A DNA stretch of 20,383 nucleotides, taken from a virus. The stretch lies in IMG/VR virus record IMGVR_UViG_3300025325_000165, positions 1 through 20,383 of that record; one strand, written 5' to 3'. The notes below the pieces were generated by a model. It made no database searches. It was not told the origin of the DNA and worked only from the letters and a program-made list of their open reading frames with translations. Made by a program: the position numbers and the translations under genes. Below are positions 1 through 7,119 of the stretch, in pieces (the first letter of the stretch is position 1; each line of letters opens with the position of its first letter).

Positions 1-1
1 C

Positions 2-136
2 CCGGCGCCCGACCTCGACCTGTTCTTTGATTCGGAATGGTTCGGCCAATTGTGCTACTTCGGCGGTTGGGACGCGCGGCAGGTGCTGGAGCTGATGGAA
101 TTCGCATCGTCTGCTCGAGCACATCCTTCATCATGA
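2..136 (+). CDS. C-terminal fragment of an unknown protein
   Basis: The second reading frame is open from the window edge to a TGA at 134-136 and encodes the last 44 residues of a protein. The fragment is rich in aromatic and acidic residues (for example DLDLFFDSEWFGQLCYFGG). I do not recognise a family. A strong intrinsic terminator starts 26 bases after the stop, which supports this as a genuine gene end on the + strand. Its start and function lie outside the window. Confidence 0.5.
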   Translation, partial: PAPDLDLFFDSEWFGQLCYFGGWDARQVLELMEFASSARAHPSS

Positions 137-162
137 CAATTTAATAGAGCGTCCCGGTTCGC

Positions 163-189
163 AAAAGCGCCCTGATATGGGCGTTTTTG
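163..189 (+). terminator. Rho-independent terminator
   Basis: CGCCC (168-172) pairs with GGGCG (179-183) around a 6-nt loop, followed by TTTTT. The A-run at 163-166 can pair with the T-run. It closes the transcription unit of the partial gene that ends at 136 and isolates the unit that begins at about 251. Confidence 0.8.
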
Positions 190-190
190 T

Positions 191-210
191 TCTAACAAAG
201 TCTAACAAAG
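191..210 (+). repeat. Tandem 10-bp direct repeat
   Basis: The decamer TCTAACAAAG occurs twice in direct tandem (191-200, 201-210). It lies between the terminator at 163-189 and the -10 box at 239, roughly 30-50 bases upstream of the predicted transcription start. It could be an activator or repressor site, but nothing else in the window shows the same decamer. Confidence 0.6.
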
Positions 211-215
211 TCAAT

Positions 216-250
216 GTTTCAAATCCGCGATCCAGATGTATAATATTCAC
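216..250 (+). promoter_or_regulatory. Promoter of structured RNA copy 1 and the DUF5131 gene
   Basis: A perfect TATAAT lies at 239-244. The -35 region is weak: GTTTCA at 216-221 with a 17-bp spacer matches consensus at only three positions. The predicted start is G251, the first base of helix B of the structured RNA. The two other copies of the RNA keep the same seven-base step from the -10 box, which supports this assignment. Confidence 0.6.
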
Positions 251-340
251 GTCGAGGTCGCAGTACCGTAAGCGCGTTTCGCTTTCTGTGCTGCCCCGGG
301 CTGGCGGTGCGACCTCGACAATCGCGCAGCAGCCTGGGGC
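251..340 (+). ncRNA. Pseudoknotted leader RNA, copy 1 (undescribed family)
   Basis: Three helices can form. B is 251-260 with 310-319 (10 bp, perfect). C is 272-276 with 323-327 (GCGCG/CGCGC). A is 293-303 with 330-340 (11 bp including one G-U). The strand order B-C-A-B-C-A means all helices cross. Features shared with the copies at 11907-12001 and 19901-19991 are AGG at positions 5-7 of helix B, AA directly after the second B strand, a U-rich linker between C and A, and the position next to a -10 box. GGCTCTTTT follows helix A. The DUF5131 start codon is 37 bases downstream. I do not recognise a known RNA family; the function is unknown. Confidence 0.75.
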
Positions 341-377
341 GGCTCTTTTAAGAGAGACAATTGGCTATGGAGGCGAA

Positions 378-1166
378 ATGAAAGACACGATCATCGCCTG
401 GACGGATTCCACATGGAATCCCGTCTTTGGCTGCTCGAAGGTCAGCGAGGGGTGCCGCCACTGCTACGCCGAGCGCATCGCGCTGAAATTTGGCCACAGC
501 CGGAAGGACTGGACGGCGGCCAATGCACCGGAGAACGTCCAGCTAAAGCCCGACAAGCTCCGCGAGCCATACAGGCTCAAGCATCTGTCGCGTATCTTCG
601 TCAACTCGATGTCTGACCTTTTTCACGAGTTGATCCCCGACGACTACACTGACCGGGTTTTCGCGGTGATGTGCGACTTGCCCCAGCACACCTTCCAGGT
701 GCTCACCAAGCGCCCCGAGCGCATGGCGCGGTATGTGGACGGTTGGTTGCGCCGAACCGGGTACGAGATTGTCCCGGCGCATATCTGGCTGGGCACTTCG
801 ACGGAAGACCAGAAGAACTTTGACAAGCGCCTGCCCCATTTGCTGGCGACAAAGGCAACCATACGCTTCATAAGTGCGGAGCCGCTCATTGGCGCGATCG
901 ATATGGCCGGGCGGCTCAATGGCGTGCATTGGGTCATCGCCGGCGGCGAATCCGGCCCAGGCTTCCGGCCCATGCCGCACGAATGGCCGCGCGCCATCCG
1001 GGACGCCTGCCGCGCCCAGGGCGTTGCGTTCTTCTTCAAGCAGTCGGCTGCGTTCGTGACCGAGCGCGGAACGTATCTCACCGAAGAGGACGGCAGCAAG
1101 ATGGAATACAAAGAGTATCCCGCTGTTCCCGCCAAACCGGGGTTGACACAGACCGCCTTTATATGA
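378..1166 (+). CDS. DUF5131 (phage Gp37/Gp68) family protein
   Basis: This 262-residue protein has the N-terminal signature of the phage Gp37/Gp68 family (DUF5131): WNPVFGCSKVSEGCRHCYAE, with cysteines C19, C26 and C29. These are the candidate ligands of a metal or iron-sulphur site. Later blocks typical of the family are FVNSMSDLFHE, FQVLTKRPERM, WLGTSTEDQ, RFISAEPLIG and VIAGGESGPGFRPM. The reaction is not established; the cysteine cluster recalls radical-SAM proteins, but the spacing is CX6CX2C rather than CX3CX2C. I chose ATG378 because GGAGG lies seven bases upstream and the family signature begins there; the frame is open upstream but that part overlaps the leader RNA. The gene is a self-contained unit with its own promoter, RNA leader and terminator, like a phage 'moron'. 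Confidence 0.9.
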   Translation: MKDTIIAWTDSTWNPVFGCSKVSEGCRHCYAERIALKFGHSRKDWTAANAPENVQLKPDKLREPYRLKHLSRIFVNSMSDLFHELIPDDYTDRVFAVMCDLPQHTFQVLTKRPERMARYVDGWLRRTGYEIVPAHIWLGTSTEDQKNFDKRLPHLLATKATIRFISAEPLIGAIDMAGRLNGVHWVIAGGESGPGFRPMPHEWPRAIRDACRAQGVAFFFKQSAAFVTERGTYLTEEDGSKMEYKEYPAVPAKPGLTQTAFI

Positions 1167-1172
1167 TAGACT
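1143..1172 (+). promoter_or_regulatory. Sigma70-type promoter in front of a terminator
   Basis: TTGACA (1143-1148) is followed after 18 bp by TAGACT (1167-1172), preceded by TGA as in an extended -10. It overlaps the end of the DUF5131 gene. The predicted transcript meets a strong terminator (1187-1216) within about 40 nt. The promoter at 7902-7930 is similar: both share TTGACAC at the start and TGATARACT at the end. Confidence 0.55.
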
Positions 1173-1186
1173 TTCAACTGAGCCGG

Positions 1187-1216
1187 GACGCTACGATCAT
1201 TTCGTAGCGTCTTTTT
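1187..1216 (+). terminator. Rho-independent terminator
   Basis: GACGCTACG (1187-1195) and CGTAGCGTC (1203-1211) form a perfect 9-bp stem with a 7-nt loop, followed by TTTTT (1212-1216). It ends the DUF5131 unit. It also lies just downstream of the promoter at 1143-1172 and eight bases before the next start codon, so it may act as an attenuator for the terminase operon. Confidence 0.88.
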
Positions 1217-1224
1217 GCTTTGCC

Positions 1225-1827
1225 ATGCCGACAATTATTCAAAAGCAACATATCGAATTCTATCGTAAAGTCATGCTTCGCAAGAAGCTGTTAATCTATG
1301 CCTTACCTGGCGCGGCCTATGTTCCTTTTATCGGCGATGGTGATCTGGCCGTCGAGTGCCTGACTGGTCGCAAGCTCTATGGTGCGGACATCGCTCCTGA
1401 CCGCGTTGAACGGGCACGGGAACGACTGCCAGATATGATCATTAAAATATACGACTGCAATTTCTGGCCCTTTGGCATTCTGGATGAAGTTTTTTCTATC
1501 GCTGATTTCGATGCCTATTCGCATCCTTATGCGGCATTCATCTCGTTTTGGCATATGGCGGACAAGGCACAGCGCGTAGTTCTGTTCTTTACGGATGGGC
1601 ATCGGCAAGCTATCAATCGTTTGGGTATCTGGAATAAGCCGGACGGCACTTCTGAAAGAAATCTCGACATCAAGCGCAGGCGGGAGCTTTATAATTTCTA
1701 TTATAGGCGATTCATTAGACCGTGGCTTGATTCATTCATTGTACAGGAGGATTATCATATTCTGCGTGAAGCTTTTTATTTGAGAAAAGATATGCTCTAC
1801 TTTGGCGTGGTGATTGAACATGTCTGA
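1225..1827 (+). CDS. Class I SAM-dependent methyltransferase-like protein
   Basis: This 200-residue protein has a methyltransferase-like core: VPFIGDGDLAVECL (about residues 33-46) resembles the glycine-rich SAM-binding motif I, and LYGADIAPDRVERAR resembles motif II, with an acidic residue after the second strand. A later block, IADFDAYSHPYAAF, looks like the catalytic region of Trm1-like RNA guanine methyltransferases (DxDPFG-type), but this match is weak. There is no NPPY motif of DNA adenine methylases. The start at 1225 follows the T-run of the terminator by eight bases and has no obvious Shine-Dalgarno; ATG1273 is an alternative. The gene overlaps the terminase small subunit by eight bases, so it may be co-expressed with the packaging genes. 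Its 3' half is richer in A+T than the later structural genes. Confidence 0.6.
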   Translation: MPTIIQKQHIEFYRKVMLRKKLLIYALPGAAYVPFIGDGDLAVECLTGRKLYGADIAPDRVERARERLPDMIIKIYDCNFWPFGILDEVFSIADFDAYSHPYAAFISFWHMADKAQRVVLFFTDGHRQAINRLGIWNKPDGTSERNLDIKRRRELYNFYYRRFIRPWLDSFIVQEDYHILREAFYLRKDMLYFGVVIEHV

Positions 1828-2293
1828 AGTCAAGGACACAAAGCGGGCTTATAAATTTAATGCTCAAAGAAAAGGAGCCTACTTGGAGCTCTTGAGGCAA
1901 GGAGGGCGTCGCCATGCATCCGCGCGTCAGGTTGGCGTGACGCCTGTCACCGTTTGGCATCACATGAAGATTGATCCGGAATTCGAGAAAGCCGTTCATG
2001 TGGCTGAAATGGAGGCAGATGACGAAGTGGAGGATGCTCTACGCATGGCGGCTGTCAGCGGCAATGTGACGGCGACACTTGCGTGGCTCTATTCCCGTCG
2101 CCCTGAACGATGGCGAGATATGAGATCAATCAAACACGAATTATCTTGGCGCGAAGAAGCACAAAGAGATGGCTATGATCCAGATCAACTCTTCGCCGAT
2201 CTCGTCGCAGCGGCCCGCGCCCGCCTGGATGAAGCAAGCGGTAGCGGAGGCGTGGCGGGCGGCGAAACAACAGGCGATCAGCAGGCAAAGTAG
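1820..2293 (+). CDS. terS: Terminase small subunit
   Basis: A 157-residue protein at the usual place just before the large terminase. The N-terminal part carries a helix-turn-helix (about residues 15-50: RKGAYLELLRQGGRRHASA, then VGVTPVTVWHHMK), as expected for the DNA-recognition domain. The C-terminal block ALRMAAVSGNVTATLAWLYS followed by RRPERWRD is typical of phage terminase small subunits. I chose ATG1820, which overlaps the stop of the upstream gene; a TTG six bases earlier is also in frame. The last 125 bases overlap the large subunit in another frame, so the two are probably translationally coupled. The low-complexity tail GSGGVAGGETTGDQ lies in the overlap and may be shaped by it. 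Confidence 0.85.
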   Translation: MSEVKDTKRAYKFNAQRKGAYLELLRQGGRRHASARQVGVTPVTVWHHMKIDPEFEKAVHVAEMEADDEVEDALRMAAVSGNVTATLAWLYSRRPERWRDMRSIKHELSWREEAQRDGYDPDQLFADLVAAARARLDEASGSGGVAGGETTGDQQAK

Positions 2294-3743
2294 CAGGCTG
2301 ATCGAGCCATACCGCCGCGACCCGGTCGCCTTCGTCCACGACATTCTGGGCGTCACAGAGATCCGCCCGTACCAGGAGCATGCGCTATCGGCGCTGCTGG
2401 AGCATCGGCGCGTCTGCATGCGCGGGCCGCATGGTATCGGCAAGACGGCGCTGGAGGCGTGGGCCGTGCTATGGGCGCTGGCCGTGCACGAGGAGATCAA
2501 GGCCCCGACGACGGCGAGCGCATGGCGGCAGCTCACGGAGTACCTCTGGCCCGAAATACACAAATGGTCGTCGCGCGCAAAATGGGATCGCATTGGCCTG
2601 CGTGTGCGCCCGGAGCGCGAGCTGCTCAAGCGCCGCCTGCAGCTGGGCGATAACCGCTTCGCCTTTGCGCTGGCGTCCAGCGACGAGGCCAAAATCGAGG
2701 GCGCGCATAGCGCGGTCGTGTTCTACGGGTTCGACGAGGCCAAGACGATAGCCGCCGAGATATGGGATGCTGCCGAAGGCGCGTTCTCCACGGGCGAGGG
2801 GTATGCGCTGGCCATCAGCACGCCGGGCGAGCCGGCTGGCCGATTCTACGACATCCAGACGAATCGACGCTCCTATCCGCACTGGCATATCATTCGCGTC
2901 ACCGAGGCGGAGGCGCGGCGAGTCGTGCCGGGCTTCGCGCAATGGGCCGATCTGATGGCCGTGCAGTGGGGCGAGCAGTCGGCGGTCTACCAGAACCGCG
3001 TCGCGGGTGAGTTCGCGCAGTCCGAGACGGATACCGTGATCCCGCTGGCCTGGGTCGAGGCGGCGATGGACAGGTGGACGCCGGACGGCAGGCCGAGCGA
3101 TACGCCGACGACGTTCGGCGCGGACATCGCCCGCACGGGCGAGAACAAGACGGTCTTCGCGCCGCGCACGGGCAACTGGTTCGCGCCGCTCATCAGGCAC
3201 AGCAAGCGCGACACGATGGAGACGGCGGGCTTCCTGGCCTCGGAAATGATCAGCGTGGATTGGGCCAACATAGACGTGATCGGCATCGGCGCCGGTGTGT
3301 TCGACCGCCTGCGCGAGCAGGGCCTGAATGTGCGCCCGATCAACGTCGGTGAGGCGACGGGGCTGCGCGACAAGACGGGCCGCTTCGGATTCGTCAACCT
3401 GCGCTCAGCCCTGCTGTGGGGCCTGCGCGAGCGGCTCGAGCCGGAATCGGGCGATGACATTGCCCTGCCGCCCGACGACGACCTGCTGGCCGATCTGACC
3501 GCGCCGAAATGGACGCTCACCAGCGCGGGCAAGATCAAGGTCGAGAGCAAGGACGAGATCGTCAAGCGGCTGGGGCGCAGCCCGGACAGCGGCGACGCTG
3601 TGATGCTGGCCTATGCCGCGCCGGAATCCATGCCGGGCGCCGCCCGCGAGGCCAACCCGAAGGCGCGCTCGAAATTCGTGCGCAGCGATCTGCAAGGCGG
3701 GCGCTTCGGGCGCGACCGGCCGGCGGGACACCATAGGCGGTAG
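2169..3743 (+). CDS. terL: Terminase large subunit (ATPase and nuclease)
   Basis: This 524-residue DNA-packaging motor has a Walker A motif GPHGIGKT (G86-T93) and a hydrophobic strand ending in D189-E190 (VVFYGFDE) as Walker B. The C-terminal RNase H-like nuclease domain begins at GADIARTGENKTVF (D319), with further candidate acids D369 and D476 (SPDSGDAVM). Length fits terminases of phages with Mu-like heads. The start is uncertain: ATG2169 and ATG2175 lie inside the small-subunit gene, and ATG2229 (MKQAVAEAW) would shorten the overlap but has no ribosome binding site. The portal gene follows after five bases. Confidence 0.95.
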   Translation: MAMIQINSSPISSQRPAPAWMKQAVAEAWRAAKQQAISRQSSRLIEPYRRDPVAFVHDILGVTEIRPYQEHALSALLEHRRVCMRGPHGIGKTALEAWAVLWALAVHEEIKAPTTASAWRQLTEYLWPEIHKWSSRAKWDRIGLRVRPERELLKRRLQLGDNRFAFALASSDEAKIEGAHSAVVFYGFDEAKTIAAEIWDAAEGAFSTGEGYALAISTPGEPAGRFYDIQTNRRSYPHWHIIRVTEAEARRVVPGFAQWADLMAVQWGEQSAVYQNRVAGEFAQSETDTVIPLAWVEAAMDRWTPDGRPSDTPTTFGADIARTGENKTVFAPRTGNWFAPLIRHSKRDTMETAGFLASEMISVDWANIDVIGIGAGVFDRLREQGLNVRPINVGEATGLRDKTGRFGFVNLRSALLWGLRERLEPESGDDIALPPDDDLLADLTAPKWTLTSAGKIKVESKDEIVKRLGRSPDSGDAVMLAYAAPESMPGAAREANPKARSKFVRSDLQGGRFGRDRPAGHHRR

Positions 3744-3748
3744 ACACA

Positions 3749-6214
3749 ATGACAGACCACAAAGCACGCAACGCGCAAATCCTTGACGCACTCAAGGGCG
3801 AATCCGCCCAGGCCGTCGCCGACCGCTTCGGCCTGTCGCGCTCCTATATCTACCGGCTGCGCTCCGACATGCAGCGCAATGGCCATGGCGACGGCGAAAC
3901 GTTCCAGGCGAACGCGCGCCCGACCGGGCCGACGTTCCGCGAGATCGGCACGAGCGGCCTGCGGCAGTTCGCGGGCAATGTGGATGAGGACTATGACCGC
4001 GTCTTCAAGCCGCTCTACCGCAAAATACAACTCTACCGTGAGATGGGCGACGACCCCATCGCCGCCGCCGTGCTCATGGCAACGAAGATGACGATCCGGC
4101 GCTTGTCGTGGAGCGTGGAGCCTGCCGGCGAGACGCGCGCAGATGAACAGGCCGCCGAGTTCCTGGACGGCTGCATGGGCGATATGAGCCATTCATGGAA
4201 TGACGCCATCGATTGGGCGCTCGACATGCTCCAGTTCGGATTCGTGCCGATGGAGCTTGTCTACAAGCGCCGCCTGGGCAGTGAGCGTGACCCGGCCAGC
4301 AACCACGATGATGGCAAGATCGGCTGGCGCAAATGGATCTACATTGGCCAGGACACGCTGGCGCAAAACGAACCGTGGCTGTTCGACGAGCACGGCGGCA
4401 TCCAGGGCTTCCGGCAGCAGGACCCGAACACAGGCAAAGCGCCCATCGAAATCCCCGTCGAAAAGGCACTTCTGTTCCGCACGACTGCGCGCAAGAACGA
4501 CCCCGAGGGACGTGCCATCCTGCGCGCCATGTATCCTGCGTGGTACATGAAGAAGAATCTGGAGGAGATTGAGGCCATCAGCGCGGAGCGGTTCGGAAGT
4601 GGTCTGCCAGTCATATATCTCGGCTCGGACACCTCGCGCACCGACGATGCCGATTCCGACCTGACCGCGTACAAGGGCATCGTGCGCAACATCCGCGTGG
4701 ACGAGCAGATGGGCGTCGTCAATCCCTACGCCAAGATGGGCGCGGGCGCGCTGGAGGGGCAGGGCGTGCTCGTCGAGCTTCTGACGCCCAGCGGCGGGCG
4801 GCCCGTCGTGCTCGACACGACCATCCAGCGGTACGAGAAGCGCATGGCGATGGTCGGCCTCGCGCAATTCATCCATCTCGGAATGGACAAAGTCGGCACG
4901 CAGGCGCTGGCCGGCGAGACGGTGGACTTTTTCACGCTGGCCGTGGCGGCCTGGGCCGACCTGATCGAGGAGACGATCCACCGCTTCGGCACGGAGCGTC
5001 TGTTTCGCCTAAACCATTTCTCCAACCTGACGGGCAGGCCTCGCATCGCGCATTCGCCGGTGTTCAAGCAATCTCTGATCGACGTGGCGACGTTCGTCGA
5101 GAAGATGACCGGCGTCGGATTGCTGACGCCCGATCCTGAGCTTGAGGCGCATATCCGCGAACTGGCCGACCTGCCGGAGAAGCCGATCGAGGTCATCCAG
5201 CAACAGCAGGAGGAGGCTGAACTGCGCCGGGAGCAGATGCGGCAGGCACTGGCGAAAAAGAAAGAGGGCGGCGAAGACGAAGGCGAAGGCGGCGATGAAA
5301 AATCCGAAGATGGCAAAGACGAGGCGGGCGCGGAAGAGGCAGCGGAGCGATTCTATAATCCCGCCCAGGCGCGTGACCGAGAAGGCAAATGGACAGAGGG
5401 CGCGGGTGGTGCTGCCAGCGGTAGCCGTGAAAGTGGTGGTGATGCTGCCCCACAATGGGGCGCAGGAACTATCGCGGGTATCAATCGATCAGGAGTGAAA
5501 ATCGGCAGATCACCTGAACAGACATCGGAATCATTCCAATCCGACCTGCGCGGCGGCGGACCCGGGCGCCGCCCGAAGGCCATCGTCCACGTCAACGCCT
5601 ACCAGCGCGAGCTTGAGGATACCTACACCGACTGGTCGGAAGATCTGGCGCGCGACCTGGCCGCCGCCGAAGACGACGACCGCCGCGAAGAAATCCTGGC
5701 CGCCGCGCTTGCCGCGCTCCTGCTGCGCCTGCGCCAAGCGGGCCGTGAGAGCATGGCTGAATGGCTGTCCAGCGTCGAGCCGACGCCCGAAGTGCTCCAG
5801 GCGCTGGCCGATGCCGTCGCGGAGAACGAGCGCCTGCTGGAGCAGAGCCTGCTGCCCGCCGTCGAGCGCAAGGTGCGCGGCGGGCTGCAGGACGAGGACA
5901 TCCTCAAGGCGCTCGCGTTGGGCACGGGCGCGGCGGCGCTGGTCGGCCTGCTCGCCACGATCCGGGCGCGCGTCGCACTGTATGCCGGCGGGCTATGGTC
6001 ATTCATGCAGCACGCCATCGGCCTGGGCGCGCCAGACCGCATGTATTGGCATCTCGATCCGCTGGCGCACCATTGCCCATCGTGCCTGGCGTTCGGCAAC
6101 AAGGAATATGAGTCGTTCGACGCAATGCTGCGCGAGACAGGCGGCATATGGCCGTCGCATGGTACAGACTGTGCAGGTAATTGCAGATGTTCGCTGGAAG
6201 CGGTCACGACTTAG
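3749..6214 (+). CDS. HTH + Mu gp29-like portal (DUF935) + Mu gpF-like minor head fusion
   Basis: This 821-residue protein carries three parts. Residues about 5-40 form a helix-turn-helix (ILDALKGESAQAVADRFGLS, then RSYIYRLRS). Residues about 60-485 match the DUF935 (Mu gp29) portal family, with blocks such as DDPIAAAVLMATKMTIRRLS, YPAWYMKKNLEEIEAISAER and GLPVIYLG. A charged, coiled-coil-like linker (about 485-555, many E and K) leads to the C-terminal gpF-like head-morphogenesis domain. Its end carries conserved cysteines C776, C779, C808, C812 and C814 (HCPSC ... DCAGNCRC), probably a zinc site. In Mu, portal and gpF are separate genes, so this is a natural fusion. The protein should form the DNA-entry vertex of the capsid. 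The HTH is unusual for a portal. Confidence 0.92.
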   Translation: MTDHKARNAQILDALKGESAQAVADRFGLSRSYIYRLRSDMQRNGHGDGETFQANARPTGPTFREIGTSGLRQFAGNVDEDYDRVFKPLYRKIQLYREMGDDPIAAAVLMATKMTIRRLSWSVEPAGETRADEQAAEFLDGCMGDMSHSWNDAIDWALDMLQFGFVPMELVYKRRLGSERDPASNHDDGKIGWRKWIYIGQDTLAQNEPWLFDEHGGIQGFRQQDPNTGKAPIEIPVEKALLFRTTARKNDPEGRAILRAMYPAWYMKKNLEEIEAISAERFGSGLPVIYLGSDTSRTDDADSDLTAYKGIVRNIRVDEQMGVVNPYAKMGAGALEGQGVLVELLTPSGGRPVVLDTTIQRYEKRMAMVGLAQFIHLGMDKVGTQALAGETVDFFTLAVAAWADLIEETIHRFGTERLFRLNHFSNLTGRPRIAHSPVFKQSLIDVATFVEKMTGVGLLTPDPELEAHIRELADLPEKPIEVIQQQQEEAELRREQMRQALAKKKEGGEDEGEGGDEKSEDGKDEAGAEEAAERFYNPAQARDREGKWTEGAGGAASGSRESGGDAAPQWGAGTIAGINRSGVKIGRSPEQTSESFQSDLRGGGPGRRPKAIVHVNAYQRELEDTYTDWSEDLARDLAAAEDDDRREEILAAALAALLLRLRQAGRESMAEWLSSVEPTPEVLQALADAVAENERLLEQSLLPAVERKVRGGLQDEDILKALALGTGAAALVGLLATIRARVALYAGGLWSFMQHAIGLGAPDRMYWHLDPLAHHCPSCLAFGNKEYESFDAMLRETGGIWPSHGTDCAGNCRCSLEAVTT

Positions 6215-6402
6215 GCGTTCTGCCCATCGGCGCACACTATGGTCCGTCTGTTGCCATCATCCGCACGCTGCGCGACGGGACGGTGACGCACGAATGGCTG
6301 CCACGGTTCCTGGCCGAGCAGGTCGTGGCAATGATCCCGTTCGACGAGCCGCTGGTGGCGTCGGCGAGGATTGCATACTCAGGGCTATCGCACCATGTCT
6401 GA
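6187..6402 (+). CDS. Small hypothetical protein (71 aa)
   Basis: The start ATG6187 lies inside the end of the portal-gpF gene (stop at 6214), with AGGTAA nine bases upstream as a possible ribosome binding site. The product contains GVLPIGAHYGPSVAIIRTLR and DGTVTHEWLPRFL and has no membrane segment or known motif. Its stop overlaps the start of the next gene (ATGTCTGA). The tight packing supports a real gene translated with the head operon. I do not recognise a family. Confidence 0.65.
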   Translation: MFAGSGHDLGVLPIGAHYGPSVAIIRTLRDGTVTHEWLPRFLAEQVVAMIPFDEPLVASARIAYSGLSHHV

Positions 6403-6904
6403 CGTGTTCCGCAAGGCCGCCCAACGAATCGAAAATAGCCCATTCATCATACCGATCTTCGGGATCTTCGCGCTGATGCTGGTGGTGGGTATCGGGATCT
6501 TCGTCGAGGACTATAGCACCAGCCTGGCCGGATACCAACAGCTGCCGACTCGGAAAGTGAATGAGTGGGTGATCGGCCTGGTGGCGCTCCTGCCGCAGGT
6601 TGGCCAGATCGGATTCATGTACGTGTTCGCAGCCGACACGAACAAGAGATGGTCGATTCTGGTTGCCGCTGGATTGCACCTCGTCGATGTCGCCACTGAT
6701 GTCATTTACAAGGCGAGCGGATTGGGATTCGAGGCGTGGGTCGTCGCACTGGTCGAAAGCGAAATCGTCTACACGTTGGGCAGCGAGATCATGATAGTCA
6801 CCTCGCTTGGCATGATCATCCGCCTGTTCCCGGCTTTTATTGAGCAGATAGGCGAGCTATTCAATAGCATCATGGGGCGGATGCAAAAAGGAGATGAGGA
6901 CTGA
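6395..6904 (+). CDS. Four-helix integral membrane protein, possibly holin-like
   Basis: This 169-residue protein has about four membrane segments: residues 17-37 (FIIPIFGIFALMLVVGIGIF), 58-78 (WVIGLVALLPQVGQIGFMYV), 86-105 and about 112-148. The N-terminus is short and basic and the C-terminus is charged (GRMQKGDED). A small multi-helix membrane protein in a phage structural operon could be a holin or another membrane-acting protein, but no lysis enzyme is adjacent, so this is only inference. I chose ATG6395, which overlaps the previous stop; an in-frame TTG at 6371 would add eight residues without a clear ribosome binding site. Confidence 0.7.
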   Translation: MSDVFRKAAQRIENSPFIIPIFGIFALMLVVGIGIFVEDYSTSLAGYQQLPTRKVNEWVIGLVALLPQVGQIGFMYVFAADTNKRWSILVAAGLHLVDVATDVIYKASGLGFEAWVVALVESEIVYTLGSEIMIVTSLGMIIRLFPAFIEQIGELFNSIMGRMQKGDED

Positions 6905-6982
6905 GTGATTCGACTGATTTACACGGTAACAGGAAGGAAACTCAAAAAAGATTATGTTCAATACTTGCTTAGCCGCTGGTAG
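6905..6982 (+). CDS. Possible 25-residue peptide, GTG start
   Basis: A GTG directly after the stop of the membrane protein opens a 25-codon frame ending in TAG at 6980-6982. AGGAGATGAGGA lies just upstream and gives a good ribosome binding site. The peptide is basic (TGRKLKKDYVQYLLSRW). It is too short to judge by composition and could be chance; the strong ribosome binding site is the main support. Confidence 0.3.
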   Translation: MIRLIYTVTGRKLKKDYVQYLLSRW

Positions 6983-7104
6983 TATATGCGGCGGCGATCC
7001 CCCTGCCCCTCCAGCGCACCCATCCCCCAAATCGTTTGAGAAAAGTTGCGGTACATTAACATATCCGTAACTCTATTCATACACACTTTCGGGCGGAATG
7101 GGCT
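6983..7104 (+). other. Intergenic stretch without a recognised element
   Basis: No ORF, clear hairpin or repeat stands out here. The first half is C-rich, the second half AT-rich, and it leads to the -10 box at 7105. Confidence 0.5.
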
Positions 7105-7110
7105 TATAAT
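7105..7110 (+). promoter_or_regulatory. -10 box nine bases before a start codon (possible leaderless mRNA)
   Basis: A perfect TATAAT lies at 7105-7110 with no recognisable -35 hexamer 15-19 bp upstream. Transcription would begin about 7117, within a few bases of ATG7120. This would leave almost no leader for the next gene. Confidence 0.45.
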
Positions 7111-7119
7111 TTTCCTAGG

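Noticed and set aside
177-377. A longer N-terminus for the DUF5131 protein from ATG177.
   Set aside because: This part overlaps the terminator and the leader RNA, has no family similarity, and the strong ribosome binding site lies just before ATG378.
5505-5560. On the minus strand the peptide DWNDSDVCSGDL resembles a peptide known from sequencing-adapter contamination.
   Set aside because: The bases do not match the adapter; codons differ throughout, and the + strand reading frame of the portal gene runs on without a break.
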